A DNA stretch of 64,000 nucleotides from JAPPFW01 sp965200835 (lineage in GTDB: Bacteria; Actinomycetota; Acidimicrobiia; Spongiisociales; Spongiisociaceae): the NCBI GenBank assembly GCA_965200835.1, contig OZ241390.1, positions 372,001 to 436,000 of the forward strand, read 5' to 3'. Of this stretch, positions 1-7,794 are shown one piece after another. Both the position numbers and the translations under genes were made by a program. Each line of letters starts with the position of its first letter. Position 1 is the stretch's first letter. Below the pieces are notes generated by a model. The model was given only the letters and a program-made list of their open reading frames with translations, was not told the DNA's origin and searched no databases.

Positions 1-108
1 CCGTCCCATCTGCAAGGCCAGGTGGATGGTGACCGCCAGGGAACGGTCCGCGATGTATCGCTCGGCCGACAGCGCGGCGCTGACCTCATGAACAGTGGCA
101 GGGATCAT
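1..108 (-). CDS. MoxR-type AAA ATPase, N-terminal fragment (CoxD-like)
   Basis: Thirty-six codons read on the minus strand from an ATG at 106-108 to the window edge. The peptide has the helical N-terminus usual in MoxR/CoxD ATPases, with the segment IADRSLAVTIHLALQMGR just ahead of where the family has its Walker A loop, which lies outside the window. MoxR proteins of this kind help mature or insert the active-site metal of CO dehydrogenase-family enzymes, and the gene sits directly downstream of the three hydroxylase subunits on the same strand, where coxD normally sits. No clear ribosome binding site is seen, so the start is uncertain. The assignment rests on a short stretch and on context. 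Confidence 0.45.
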   Translation of the reverse strand, partial: MIPATVHEVSAALSAERYIADRSLAVTIHLALQMGR

Positions 109-220
109 CCGAGGCAGGATACACCGACCGGGCTGTGGCGTTTGCATCGGTCACAGGAAGGACAACAATTGCCATGTCCACCCTGGATACCCACGCGTCA
201 CGCCCGGCTCAGGCACGAGC

Positions 221-261
221 CCGGTCCCCCCGCCTGGAAGGCAACCTGGCGGGGGGACCGG
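221..261 (-). terminator. Strong hairpin between the FAD subunit and the MoxR-like gene
   Basis: A perfect 14-bp inverted repeat (221-234 with 248-261) encloses a 13-base loop. It lies 19 bases past the stop codon of the FAD subunit in the direction of transcription. There is no long U tract, so it may be a partial terminator, attenuator or mRNA 3'-stabilising element rather than a full intrinsic terminator. Confidence 0.45.
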
Positions 262-279
262 ATCGTTTGGAGTGCGGCG

Positions 280-1146
280 CTAGCCGGCGGCGGCTAGGGC
301 TGCCTTGATCGCTCGAGCAGTGAACACCTTCGCCAGATGGGTCTTGTAGTCGACCGAACCGTACAGATCCTCGAGCACCTCTACCCCATCGGTGGCATGG
401 GAGGCCGCGCCATCGATCGCCGCATCCGAACCGTCCGATCCGACCAGGGCATCGCTGACCGCGGGGGCCAGGGCCGGCTTGTTGCCCACCCCGGTAACTG
501 CCACGGTGGCTCCGCTGATCGAACCGTTGGAACGGGTCACCGAAGCAGCGACCCCAGCAACCGCATAGTCGGTGTGCCCACCCCGGCGGCCCAACTTGTC
601 GTAGGCCGTCCCGGTTCCGGCGCCGATCTTCGGGATGCGGATCTCGGTGAGGATCTCGTCGGGCTCCAGCGCGGACAACAGAGTGTCGACGAAGAAGTCG
701 CCGGCTGCTATCTCCCGGGTGCCTCCCGAGGAGGCCACCACCATCGTGGCGCCCAGGGCGAGCGCCGCTACCGGCTGGTCGGCTGCTACGTCGGCGTGTG
801 CCATCGATCCGCAGCTCGTCCCCCGGTTCCGGACCTGACGATCCCCGGTCCAGGAGGCGGCCGTGGCCAGCGCGGCGGCGTGTTCCCGCACCAGCGCGCT
901 CGCAGCTACCTCGGCGTGGGTGACCATGGCGCCTATCGAGATCGAGTCCCCATTGTCGGTTATCTCCCCGAGCCCGTCGATGCGGCCGATGTCCACCACC
1001 ATTCCGGGGGAGAGCAGCCGCAGCCTCATCATCGGCAGGAGGCTCATACCTCCCGCCAGCACCTTGGCATCCGGATTGCTACCGAGCGCCTCCAGCGCTT
1101 CGTCCAGGCTGGAAGGTGCTGCGTAGTCGAACTTCCGTGGATACAT
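280..1146 (-). CDS. FAD-binding subunit of a molybdenum hydroxylase (CoxM/xanthine dehydrogenase family)
   Basis: This 288-aa protein is the medium, FAD-carrying subunit that passes electrons from the Fe-S centres to an acceptor. The N-terminal FAD motif AGGMSLLPM is at residues 31-39 and the second pyrophosphate-binding segment TSCGS at about 110-114 (usually TIGGS, so slightly diverged). The C-terminal third matches the CO dehydrogenase flavoprotein C-terminal domain. Length is normal for the family. It follows the large subunit by 13 bases and is the third gene of a 2Fe-2S, molybdopterin, FAD operon. The substrate cannot be read from this subunit. Confidence 0.92.
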   Translation of the reverse strand: MYPRKFDYAAPSSLDEALEALGSNPDAKVLAGGMSLLPMMRLRLLSPGMVVDIGRIDGLGEITDNGDSISIGAMVTHAEVAASALVREHAAALATAASWTGDRQVRNRGTSCGSMAHADVAADQPVAALALGATMVVASSGGTREIAAGDFFVDTLLSALEPDEILTEIRIPKIGAGTGTAYDKLGRRGGHTDYAVAGVAASVTRSNGSISGATVAVTGVGNKPALAPAVSDALVGSDGSDAAIDGAASHATDGVEVLEDLYGSVDYKTHLAKVFTARAIKAALAAAG

Positions 1147-1159
1147 GGGCTCCTCCTTC

Positions 1160-3538
1160 CTACGCCTGGGCGTCCCGGATAGCCTGCCAGACCCGTTGGG
1201 GGCGCATTGGCATGTCGATATGGGTCACTCCCAGCGGCTCGAGTGCGTCCACCACCGCGTTGACGACCGTCTGGGCCGCGCCGATGGTTCCGGCCTCGCC
1301 GATGCCTTTGACGCCGAGCGGGTTGATGTCGGTCGGGGTCACGGTGCGGCCCAGCTCGAAGGAGGGCAGGTCCGCAGCCGTAGGCAGGATGTAGTCCACC
1401 AGCGAACCGGCCAGCAGGTTCCCATCCATGTCGTAGACCGCATCCTCGAAGAGGGCCTGGCCGACCCCTTGGGCGATGCCCCCGTGGATCTGCCCGTCCA
1501 CGATCATCGGGCTGATGACGTTGCCGCAGTCGTCCATACCGATGTAGCGGAGCAACCTCACGTCACCCGTCTCCGGATCCACCTCCACCATGGCGATGTG
1601 GGTGCCGAACGGCCAGGTGGCGTTGCCGGGGCTGAAGATGGCATGAGCCTCCAGGCCACCCTCCAGACCCTCCGGAAGCAGGTGCGGCTGGTAGGCGGTC
1701 TTGGAGATCTCCTCCCAGCTCACCGAGCTGTCCGGAGTCCCGACCACCCGAGCGCCGCCGTCGGCGAATTCGATGTCCTCCTCCGACGCTTCTAGTACAT
1801 GAGCCGCGATCTTGGCGGCCTTGGCTCGCACCTTCTGGGTGGCCTCGTAGCAGGCCGAACCGTCGACCGCCGCCGAGCGTGACCCGAAGGTGCCGATGCT
1901 GGGGGGAGCCTCCTCGGTGTCGCCATGGATCACCCGGATCCGGTCGACATCCATGCCGAGACCGTCACCCACGATCTGCGCCCAGGTCGTCTGGTGGCCC
2001 TGACCCGACGGGCCAGTACCGATCGATACGGTGGCCGAGCCGTCCGGGTGGACCCGAACCAGTCCCGAACCGTTGAAAGCCGAGGGCATCTGGTACTCGG
2101 CCCACGAGAAGCCGAGATCCACCAGGCCGGCAGGTCCGAACCCGCATACCTCCACGTAGGTGGCCAGCCCCACTCCTACGTGGCGGCCCTCGGCCCGGGC
2201 TGCGTCACGTTCCGCCAGCAGATCGGACCACCCGGCCGACTCTAGAGCAGCGTCCAGGTTGGTCTCATAGTCGCCGGTGTCCATGGCGAACCCCATGGGC
2301 GACACGGCGGCGGGGAAGTCGGAGGCGGGAATGTAGTTGCTGCGGCGCACCGCGGCGGGGTCCATCCCGATCTCCCGGCAGTACATGTCGATGATGCGCT
2401 CCAGGTAATAGGCGGCCTCCGGGCGGCCCGCACCCCGGTAAGCGTCGGTGGTCATGGTGTGAGTAGTCACACAGTCCATCTTCCAGTAGGTGGGAAAGGA
2501 GTACTGGCCGGACCCCACGAACACCCCGAGGAAGGGGATTGCGACGGTGAAGTTCTGCGAATAGGCGCCCATGTCGGCGATACCTTCCAGCTCGAACCCC
2601 AGGATCTCGCCGCCGGTGGTGCCGGTAAGGGTGGCTGTGGCTATCCATCCCCGACCCTGGATGGTGGAGTTGGCCGCCTCCCGGCGGGTCTCCGTCCACT
2701 TCACCGGTCGCCCGAGCTGCTTGGAAGCGAACGCCACCAGCACCTCGTCGTTGTACACGTTCAGCTTGCAGCCGAAACCACCACCCACCTCCATGGCTTT
2801 GACGGTCACCTGGTTCAACGCCATTCCGAAGTACTTGCCGATGGCACCGGCCAGGGCCGAGGGAATCTGGGTGGACGAGTAGATGTCGAACCTGCCGTAG
2901 CCCATCTGGTAGTCGGCCATCACCGAGCGTGGTTCGATCGGCACGGGGATCAGACGCTGGTTGGTCATCTCCTGGGAGACGACCACCACGTCCTCCCGGG
3001 ACCTGTGGGCCTCGATGCCCTCCCTCACCGCGGCCAGCGCGTCCGCGTCGGCACCGAACGGCCCGGTCCACGACACCAGGACGTTGGAATCCAGGTCGTC
3101 ATGAACCTTCATCTCATCGCTGAGGGCATGCTTGAGGTCGACGACCGCCGGGAGTGCTTCGTAGTCGACATCTACCGAATCGGCGGCGTCACGGGCGAGA
3201 TAGGGGTCTTCGGCGACCACCATCGCCACTGCCTCGCCGACATGCTTGACGGTGCCGTTGTTCAGCAGCGGCCGTAGCGCTCCTACCGGGGCCTGTGCCA
3301 CCAGCGAGCCCAGATGCTCGACATCCGCTGCTGTGTAGATGGCCACCACACCCTCCATCGCCGCCGCATCCGAGGTGTCGACCGACAAGACCCGAGCATG
3401 GGCGAACGGGCTCCTGACGAAGGCGACATGGGCGGTTCCGGCCAGCTTCACGTCGTCGGTGTAGCGACCGCCTCCCTGGATCAGGGCAGGATCCTCGCGG
3501 CGGCGCACCACACCGCCGAGCACACTCGTAGAGCTCAT
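1160..3538 (-). CDS. Molybdopterin-binding large subunit of a molybdenum hydroxylase (form II CoxL/xanthine dehydrogenase-like)
   Basis: This 792-aa protein is the catalytic subunit of an aerobic Mo-pterin hydroxylase. The MoCo-binding motif GGGFGCK is at about residues 252-258, the active-site loop reads AYRGAGR at 366-372, and the C-terminal GIGEAG segment carries the conserved catalytic glutamate. True form I CO dehydrogenases have AYxCSFR in the loop, so this is a form II-like or other hydroxylase and the substrate is open. The start at 3538 was chosen because it gives an ATGA overlap with the upstream 2Fe-2S subunit and begins at the conserved MSSTSVLGG..RRREDP N-terminus; a longer reading to 3637 would run deep into that gene. 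Confidence 0.93.
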   Translation of the reverse strand: MSSTSVLGGVVRRREDPALIQGGGRYTDDVKLAGTAHVAFVRSPFAHARVLSVDTSDAAAMEGVVAIYTAADVEHLGSLVAQAPVGALRPLLNNGTVKHVGEAVAMVVAEDPYLARDAADSVDVDYEALPAVVDLKHALSDEMKVHDDLDSNVLVSWTGPFGADADALAAVREGIEAHRSREDVVVVSQEMTNQRLIPVPIEPRSVMADYQMGYGRFDIYSSTQIPSALAGAIGKYFGMALNQVTVKAMEVGGGFGCKLNVYNDEVLVAFASKQLGRPVKWTETRREAANSTIQGRGWIATATLTGTTGGEILGFELEGIADMGAYSQNFTVAIPFLGVFVGSGQYSFPTYWKMDCVTTHTMTTDAYRGAGRPEAAYYLERIIDMYCREIGMDPAAVRRSNYIPASDFPAAVSPMGFAMDTGDYETNLDAALESAGWSDLLAERDAARAEGRHVGVGLATYVEVCGFGPAGLVDLGFSWAEYQMPSAFNGSGLVRVHPDGSATVSIGTGPSGQGHQTTWAQIVGDGLGMDVDRIRVIHGDTEEAPPSIGTFGSRSAAVDGSACYEATQKVRAKAAKIAAHVLEASEEDIEFADGGARVVGTPDSSVSWEEISKTAYQPHLLPEGLEGGLEAHAIFSPGNATWPFGTHIAMVEVDPETGDVRLLRYIGMDDCGNVISPMIVDGQIHGGIAQGVGQALFEDAVYDMDGNLLAGSLVDYILPTAADLPSFELGRTVTPTDINPLGVKGIGEAGTIGAAQTVVNAVVDALEPLGVTHIDMPMRPQRVWQAIRDAQA

Positions 3539-4032
3539 GCGTTCTCCCATGCCGCCGGGGCGGGTTCCTCGCCGCGCATCCTTGCGCCGGCATATTCGAT
3601 CGCCCGCACGATGTTGTGGTACCCGGTGCAGCGGCACAGATTCCCTTCGATACCGCTCCGGATCTCCTCCTCAGTCGGATTGTCGTTCTCCTCGAGCAGG
3701 GTCACCGCCGACATGATCATGCCCGGCGTGCAGAAGCCGCACTGCAGGCCATGACGCTCCCAGAATCCTTCCTGCACCGGGTGCAGATCACCGTTCTGCG
3801 CCAGACCTTCGACCGTGGTGATGTCTGCCCCATCGGCCTGCGCGGCCAGCATGGTGCAGGAGAGCACTGCCTTACCATCCAGCTTGACCGTACAGGCGCC
3901 GCAATAGGACGTCTCGCACCCCACATGGGTACCGGTCAATCGCAGGTCCTCCCGCAAGAAGTGGACCAGCAGGGTGCGGGGCTCTACCTCCCCCGAAACC
4001 TGCCGCCCATTGACCGACATGGATACCTGCAT
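3535..4032 (-). CDS. 2Fe-2S subunit of the molybdenum hydroxylase (CoxS-like)
   Basis: This 165-aa small subunit carries two 2Fe-2S clusters. The N-terminal plant-ferredoxin cluster uses Cys39, 44, 47 and 59; the C-terminal four-helix domain has CGFC at 98-101 and CRC at 133-135. It relays electrons from the Mo site to FAD. The start is placed at ATG 4032 because an AAAGGAG ribosome binding site lies about eight bases upstream and the protein then begins at the family's usual position; codons further upstream look non-coding. It is the first gene of the operon and overlaps the large subunit by four bases. Confidence 0.93.
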   Translation of the reverse strand: MQVSMSVNGRQVSGEVEPRTLLVHFLREDLRLTGTHVGCETSYCGACTVKLDGKAVLSCTMLAAQADGADITTVEGLAQNGDLHPVQEGFWERHGLQCGFCTPGMIMSAVTLLEENDNPTEEEIRSGIEGNLCRCTGYHNIVRAIEYAGARMRGEEPAPAAWENA

Positions 4033-4125
4033 ACAGGGGACTCCTTTCGACGCTGGCCCGTACCGTAACCTATCAAACCTCCGGCCCTTGTGTCGCCCCT
4101 GGGCCACGATTTCCGGTCCGAGCAC

Positions 4126-4174
4126 CCCCTAGCCGACCGTGGACGGAACCGTCGGTCGGCGCTACGGCTAGGGG
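4126..4174 (-). terminator. Hairpin at the 3' end of the LLM oxidoreductase gene
   Basis: A 10-bp inverted repeat, 4126-4135 with 4165-4174, brackets a second inner repeat and overlaps the TAG stop of the upstream gene. It sits between that gene and the start of the hydroxylase operon. No U tract follows. A terminator role is inferred from position. Confidence 0.35.
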
Positions 4175-5028
4175 CCGCGAGACAGGAATTCCGCCGCTAT
4201 CCGCTCGGCAACCGGGAACTGCTCGGGTTGAGGCTGATCGAAGATGAACTCGTTCACCCCCGCGTCGACGTAACTGCCTACCACCTCCGAGAAGGCTCCG
4301 GGGCTGGACCAGGGATCGGGCAGACCGATGGTGGCCAGCTGGGGGATCCAGCAGTAGAAGGAACGGATGATCTCGGTTGGATCCCGGCCGATCTCGGCAC
4401 ACGCCTCGTCCAGGATTCGGATGCGCTCCGCCATCTCCTCGACCGTTCCGTAGGAGTTCCAGCGATCCGCGAAGCGAGCGCAGATCCGCAGCATGCGAGG
4501 ACGGTGGGCACCCAGAGTGAGCGGAGGGCGGGGCGCCTGGACCGGGTGGGGCCGCAATCGGGCCGCCTGGAGCCGGTAGTGCCGGCCGTGAAAGGTCGTC
4601 TCCCGACCGCGGGTGAGGGAATCGATCACCTCGAGCGCTTCCTGGAACTTCTCGACCCTCACGGGGGGATCTCCGAACGGAATGCCGAACCGGTCATGTT
4701 CCTCCTCGAACCACCCAGCCCCGAGGCCGAGCTCGAGCCGTCCCCCCGAAATGTGGTCGATCGTGATCGCCTGCTGGGCTACCAGAGCAGGATGACGGAA
4801 GGTGTTGCTGCCGACTAGGACTCCGACCCTGGTCCGGGTTGTCTCGGCGGCCAAAGCCGCGAGCAGCGTCCAGCCCTCGAAGTAGGGAGCCTTCGGGTTG
4901 CTAGGCCGGAGGAAGTGATCGCAATCCCACAAGCTGTCGAACCCAAGTTCCTCATAGAAGAGCCACCTGTCTCGCAAGGTGGCATAGGGCTCGGACTGGT
5001 CAGTGCATATGCCGAACAGGACGCTCAT
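4168..5028 (-). CDS. LLM-class (luciferase-like) flavin/F420-dependent oxidoreductase
   Basis: This 286-aa protein has the bacterial luciferase-like TIM-barrel pattern: FGICTDQSEPY at the N-terminus, then LGFDSLWDCDHF, TRTRVGVLVGSNTFRHPALVA near residue 70, and the GRLELGLGAGWFEEEHDRFGIPF block at about 95-117 that is diagnostic of the F420-dependent branch. The cofactor is probably F420 or FMN and the substrate is unknown. It is followed on the same strand by the molybdenum hydroxylase operon, from which a hairpin separates it. The ATG at 5028 is at the family's normal start. Confidence 0.85.
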   Translation of the reverse strand: MSVLFGICTDQSEPYATLRDRWLFYEELGFDSLWDCDHFLRPSNPKAPYFEGWTLLAALAAETTRTRVGVLVGSNTFRHPALVAQQAITIDHISGGRLELGLGAGWFEEEHDRFGIPFGDPPVRVEKFQEALEVIDSLTRGRETTFHGRHYRLQAARLRPHPVQAPRPPLTLGAHRPRMLRICARFADRWNSYGTVEEMAERIRILDEACAEIGRDPTEIIRSFYCWIPQLATIGLPDPWSSPGAFSEVVGSYVDAGVNEFIFDQPQPEQFPVAERIAAEFLSRGP

Positions 5029-5517
5029 GACAATCGCTCATCGGTAACCATGGTGGGCAGCATAAACACCTCACCAATGACCGAGAGCGGGCCGATCCTG
5101 TTCCTAATGACCACCCGCCGGTCCGCCCGGGCGCGGGGGCGGACCGCCTCAGCCAGCTCCGGAGGGTAGGAGGCTGGCAGGCGGCCCGCCGAATAGTTCC
5201 TGAAGGGCTCGACTAGAGGGAGAAGAGGGCTAGGATGCCCGCGACTCCGACGATCACGTAGACGGCTCTCGACAGCGCTTTCTTTTCTCCCTACTTGCCC
5301 GCCCCGGTGTCCACATCCTCTTCCAGACGGTCACCAGCGTGCTTGCCGATACGTTACCAGTGGTCCCGTTAGATACTGCGGCACCCCGACAGGGAGGGGA
5401 TCTACTTCATCGATAGCCTGATGGGAGGACTGTTCGACAATCTAGGTAACGGGATGGGATCGCTTGCGAAACTTGGCTCCGTATGAGAGGATCCAAGCGT
5501 GGTGGGTGGAGTTCCGT
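5029..5517. other. Gene-free stretch with a possible DUF378-like remnant
   Basis: No convincing intact gene is seen in these 489 bases. On the minus strand at about 5213-5347 a reading frame broken by an in-frame TAG ends in ALSRAVYVIVGVAGILALF, which resembles the C-terminal membrane helix of small DUF378-type proteins. The N-terminal half of such a protein is not found, so this may be a decayed small membrane protein or chance. The rest may hold promoters for the flanking minus-strand gene. Confidence 0.3.
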
Positions 5518-5994
5518 TCAGCAGTAGTCCGCCAGCACGCTGATCAGCTCGTCCTGGACGTCGGTCAGATAGACCAGCAGGGCCATCTCCGGCACCCTCA
5601 TACCGCGCTGCTCGCCGGATAGTCCCCAGCCTTCCTCCTCTATCCCGAGCCGGGCCGCCAGAGCCAGGCGGGCCTCGTTGACCACCAACAACCACGAGTC
5701 CGCCGCGGCCGGGGTCAGATCGACCGGTCCATCCTGAGCAGACTCCAGCGACGAGGACAGTACCGCCCGGTCCGCCTGCCGTTGCTGATCCATCTCCGGC
5801 GCCATCAGCCGTCCATACTCGGCCTGCGCCTCCTCATCGTCGGGATATGCCTCCACCGACAGGCGCTCGGCCGCCGGGTCCCGCGGGTCATGGCCGACCG
5901 ACTCGAGCAAACGCGGCAGCAGGGACAGGGCACGCACCTCATCGGGACGCAGTCTCATCTCGATGACCCCCTCCCGGCCCCGGAAGCGCTTCAT
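5518..5994 (-). CDS. DUF2017 family protein
   Basis: This 158-aa protein begins MKRFRGREGVIEMRLRPDE and ends with a helical domain rich in Leu (LLVYLTDVQDELISVL). DUF2017 proteins are typical of Actinomycetota and commonly follow clpS, as here, where the start overlaps the clpS stop as ATGA. Their function is unknown; the pairing suggests a link to Clp proteolysis. A longer reading to 6216 would run through clpS and is rejected. Confidence 0.85.
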   Translation of the reverse strand: MKRFRGREGVIEMRLRPDEVRALSLLPRLLESVGHDPRDPAAERLSVEAYPDDEEAQAEYGRLMAPEMDQQRQADRAVLSSSLESAQDGPVDLTPAAADSWLLVVNEARLALAARLGIEEEGWGLSGEQRGMRVPEMALLVYLTDVQDELISVLADYC

Positions 5995-6287
5995 CCTGCC
6001 CGTTCGATGGTCGCCCACAGCGTATGACGGTGCAAGGTGTAGCAGTCGATCTCGGCCTTCTCCCTCGGTGAGGTGCTCACCACCGAACGACCTTCGTGAT
6101 GAACCTCCAGCATCAGCCGGGTCGCCTTCGACTCCGAGTACCCGAACACCTTCCGGAAGACCAGCACGACGTAGGACATCAGGTTCACCGGATCGTTCCA
6201 GACCACCACGTTCCAACCTCGGTCGAGGTCGGACTTGTCACCGGTAGCCGGGCGATCGATGGTGGTGGGCAGTACCGCTTGCGGCAT
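5991..6287 (-). CDS. clpS: ATP-dependent Clp protease adaptor ClpS
   Basis: This 98-aa protein is a ClpS adaptor, which delivers N-degron substrates to ClpAP or ClpCP. The conserved core is visible: WNVVVWNDPVNLMSYVV at about 24-40 (the NDP..M motif for N-end residue binding) and VHHEGRSVV for docking on the Clp ATPase. Length is usual for the family. It is first of a two-gene unit with DUF2017, a common actinobacterial arrangement. Confidence 0.95.
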   Translation of the reverse strand: MPQAVLPTTIDRPATGDKSDLDRGWNVVVWNDPVNLMSYVVLVFRKVFGYSESKATRLMLEVHHEGRSVVSTSPREKAEIDCYTLHRHTLWATIERAG

Positions 6288-6404
6288 CGGTGGGAACCTC
6301 CCCTTCCGGGATGCTGCTCACCCCACCAGAATATCCACCCCACCTCGGGGATCCGCCAGAACCTACCCCTTGGCATCGGCCATCGGATCAGGCATGTTTA
6401 CAGG

Positions 6405-6638
6405 ATGAGCCATCCAGACACCATCAACGAGTACAGCCATGTCCCACCCCTGCGCCGGACCTTGCGGGACTCACTGGTCGAAGCCGAGCAGCTCCGCCAT
6501 CCGGTCCGACTGGTCACCGCGGGCGGCCGGTCGGTGAGCGGGGTACTGACCGAAGTGGGAATCGACTTCGCAGAAGTCCAGACGGATGACTGCCCGGTCG
6601 ACATCGCGCTGTTCTACATAGAGAGCGTTTCGTGGTGA
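6405..6638 (+). CDS. Small hypothetical protein, possible Sm/SH3-like fold
   Basis: This 77-aa reading frame starts MSHPDTINEYSH. Its second half (VRLVTAGGRSVSGVLTEVGIDFAEVQT) has alternating hydrophobic residues around Gly turns, as in small Sm- or SH3-like barrels that bind RNA or act as structural modules. No specific family is recognised. It stands alone, divergent from clpS and convergent with the kinase gene. Codon usage looks coding but support is modest. Confidence 0.5.
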   Translation: MSHPDTINEYSHVPPLRRTLRDSLVEAEQLRHPVRLVTAGGRSVSGVLTEVGIDFAEVQTDDCPVDIALFYIESVSW

Positions 6639-6689
6639 GATCGAGCCTCGAACGGGCGTTGCCGGCCAGATCGGCCTTCGGAGGACGAT

Positions 6690-7637
6690 CTACCCGCTAG
6701 CGGGGAGGATCTCCGATATGGCCTGGCGCGGTCCGTTCCGGAATTGGCGAGGAAACGAGGACTGGGTGCCATGCCTGGTGACGGTGTCGGCCGCGCTGTG
6801 GTTGGCGAACCGGACGGCCTCGTGATCATCGAGGCCGAGCGCCAGTGCCACCACGAACGATCCCACGAAGGCATCCCCCGCCCCGGTGGTGTCCACCGCG
6901 GCCACGGCCGGGGCGGGAATACGGGTGACCCCGCCACCATCCGCCGTGACCAGGGCGGCTCCGTGCTCACCGAGCGTCACCACCAGCCGGCGGCCGGCGG
7001 AGCGGGCGTACTGCAGGATCGCTTCATCCGAGAGAGCCGATCGGCCGGCCAGCATCTCGAACTCGACCTCGTTGGGAATCAGCCAATCGCTCACTTCCAA
7101 GAGGTCGCTCGACAGGGGAGCCGCCGGCGCGGGATTCAGCACCGTGGCGGCTCCCATCTCCCGGGCGGCGCGAAATGCCGCAGCAGTAGCCTGCTGGGGA
7201 ACCTCGAGCTGGCCCACCACGATGGCGGCATCAGATGCTCGCCGAACTGAACGGACCGCCTGTTCCGCAGTCAACCGCTCGTTAGCACCCGGAAAGATGA
7301 TGATCCGATTGCTCCCGTCTGGCTCCACCCAGATCGGGGCTACCCCACTGGGCCCGGACGCCCGATAGATATCGGAGGTGTCGATGTCGAAGGCCGCGAA
7401 GTTCTCGATCGTCATATCACCGTAGGTATCGTCCCCCAAGCAGCCGACCATTATCACGTCGGTACCGAGTAACCGGGCCATCACGGCCTGGTTGGCCCCC
7501 TTGCCACCGAATCCCATCTCGAAACGTTCCCCGACCACAGTTTCCCCAGACTCAGGGATTCGTGATGTGTATGCCATCAAATCGATCATGGTCGACCCGA
7601 CCACCACGATCTTGGCTTGATCGAGATCCAATGTCAT
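6690..7637 (-). CDS. PfkB-family sugar/nucleoside kinase (ribokinase-like)
   Basis: This 315-aa protein has the ribokinase substrate motif GGKGANQA at residues 44-51 and the catalytic/anion-hole motif TTGAGDAFVGSF at 250-261 with Asp255 as the likely base. Ribokinase phosphorylates ribose on O5; related PfkB enzymes phosphorylate nucleosides. An AGGAGG site precedes the ATG at 7637. The gene diverges from lacI across a palindromic operator and faces a nucleoside uptake and hydrolysis operon. It therefore probably recycles ribose released from nucleosides, or phosphorylates an imported nucleoside. Sequence alone does not separate these two. Confidence 0.88.
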   Translation of the reverse strand: MTLDLDQAKIVVVGSTMIDLMAYTSRIPESGETVVGERFEMGFGGKGANQAVMARLLGTDVIMVGCLGDDTYGDMTIENFAAFDIDTSDIYRASGPSGVAPIWVEPDGSNRIIIFPGANERLTAEQAVRSVRRASDAAIVVGQLEVPQQATAAAFRAAREMGAATVLNPAPAAPLSSDLLEVSDWLIPNEVEFEMLAGRSALSDEAILQYARSAGRRLVVTLGEHGAALVTADGGGVTRIPAPAVAAVDTTGAGDAFVGSFVVALALGLDDHEAVRFANHSAADTVTRHGTQSSFPRQFRNGPRQAISEILPASG

Positions 7638-7718
7638 GCATCCTCCTCATTGCCGTCTGCGCCGTCTCGGAGGCACCAGTTCTGACTTGACGCCATCGTA
7701 GCCTTCGACCTACCATGT

Positions 7719-7734
7719 CTGAAATCGTTTTCAG
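7719..7734. promoter_or_regulatory. Palindromic LacI-family operator
   Basis: A 16-base site reads CTGAAA-TCGT-TTTCAG, with perfect six-base arms and a central CG, which is the classic LacI/GalR operator form. It lies between the divergent kinase gene (start 7637) and lacI (start 7795), so one bound dimer could repress both directions and autoregulate the repressor. Assignment to the adjacent LacI protein is inference. Confidence 0.75.
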
Positions 7735-7794
7735 GTAAGGTAGTGCAGTCGGTGGCTGGGTCAAGCCACCTCGACATTGGAGGGGAACCCCGGC

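Noticed and set aside
22..297. Plus-strand reading frames at the left edge
   Set aside because: They are antisense to the MoxR-like fragment and pass through the strong hairpin; no ribosome binding site or family match.
5213..5347. DUF378-like small membrane protein remnant
   Set aside because: Only the C-terminal helix matches, an in-frame TAG interrupts it and no start is found, so it is noted only under the gap.
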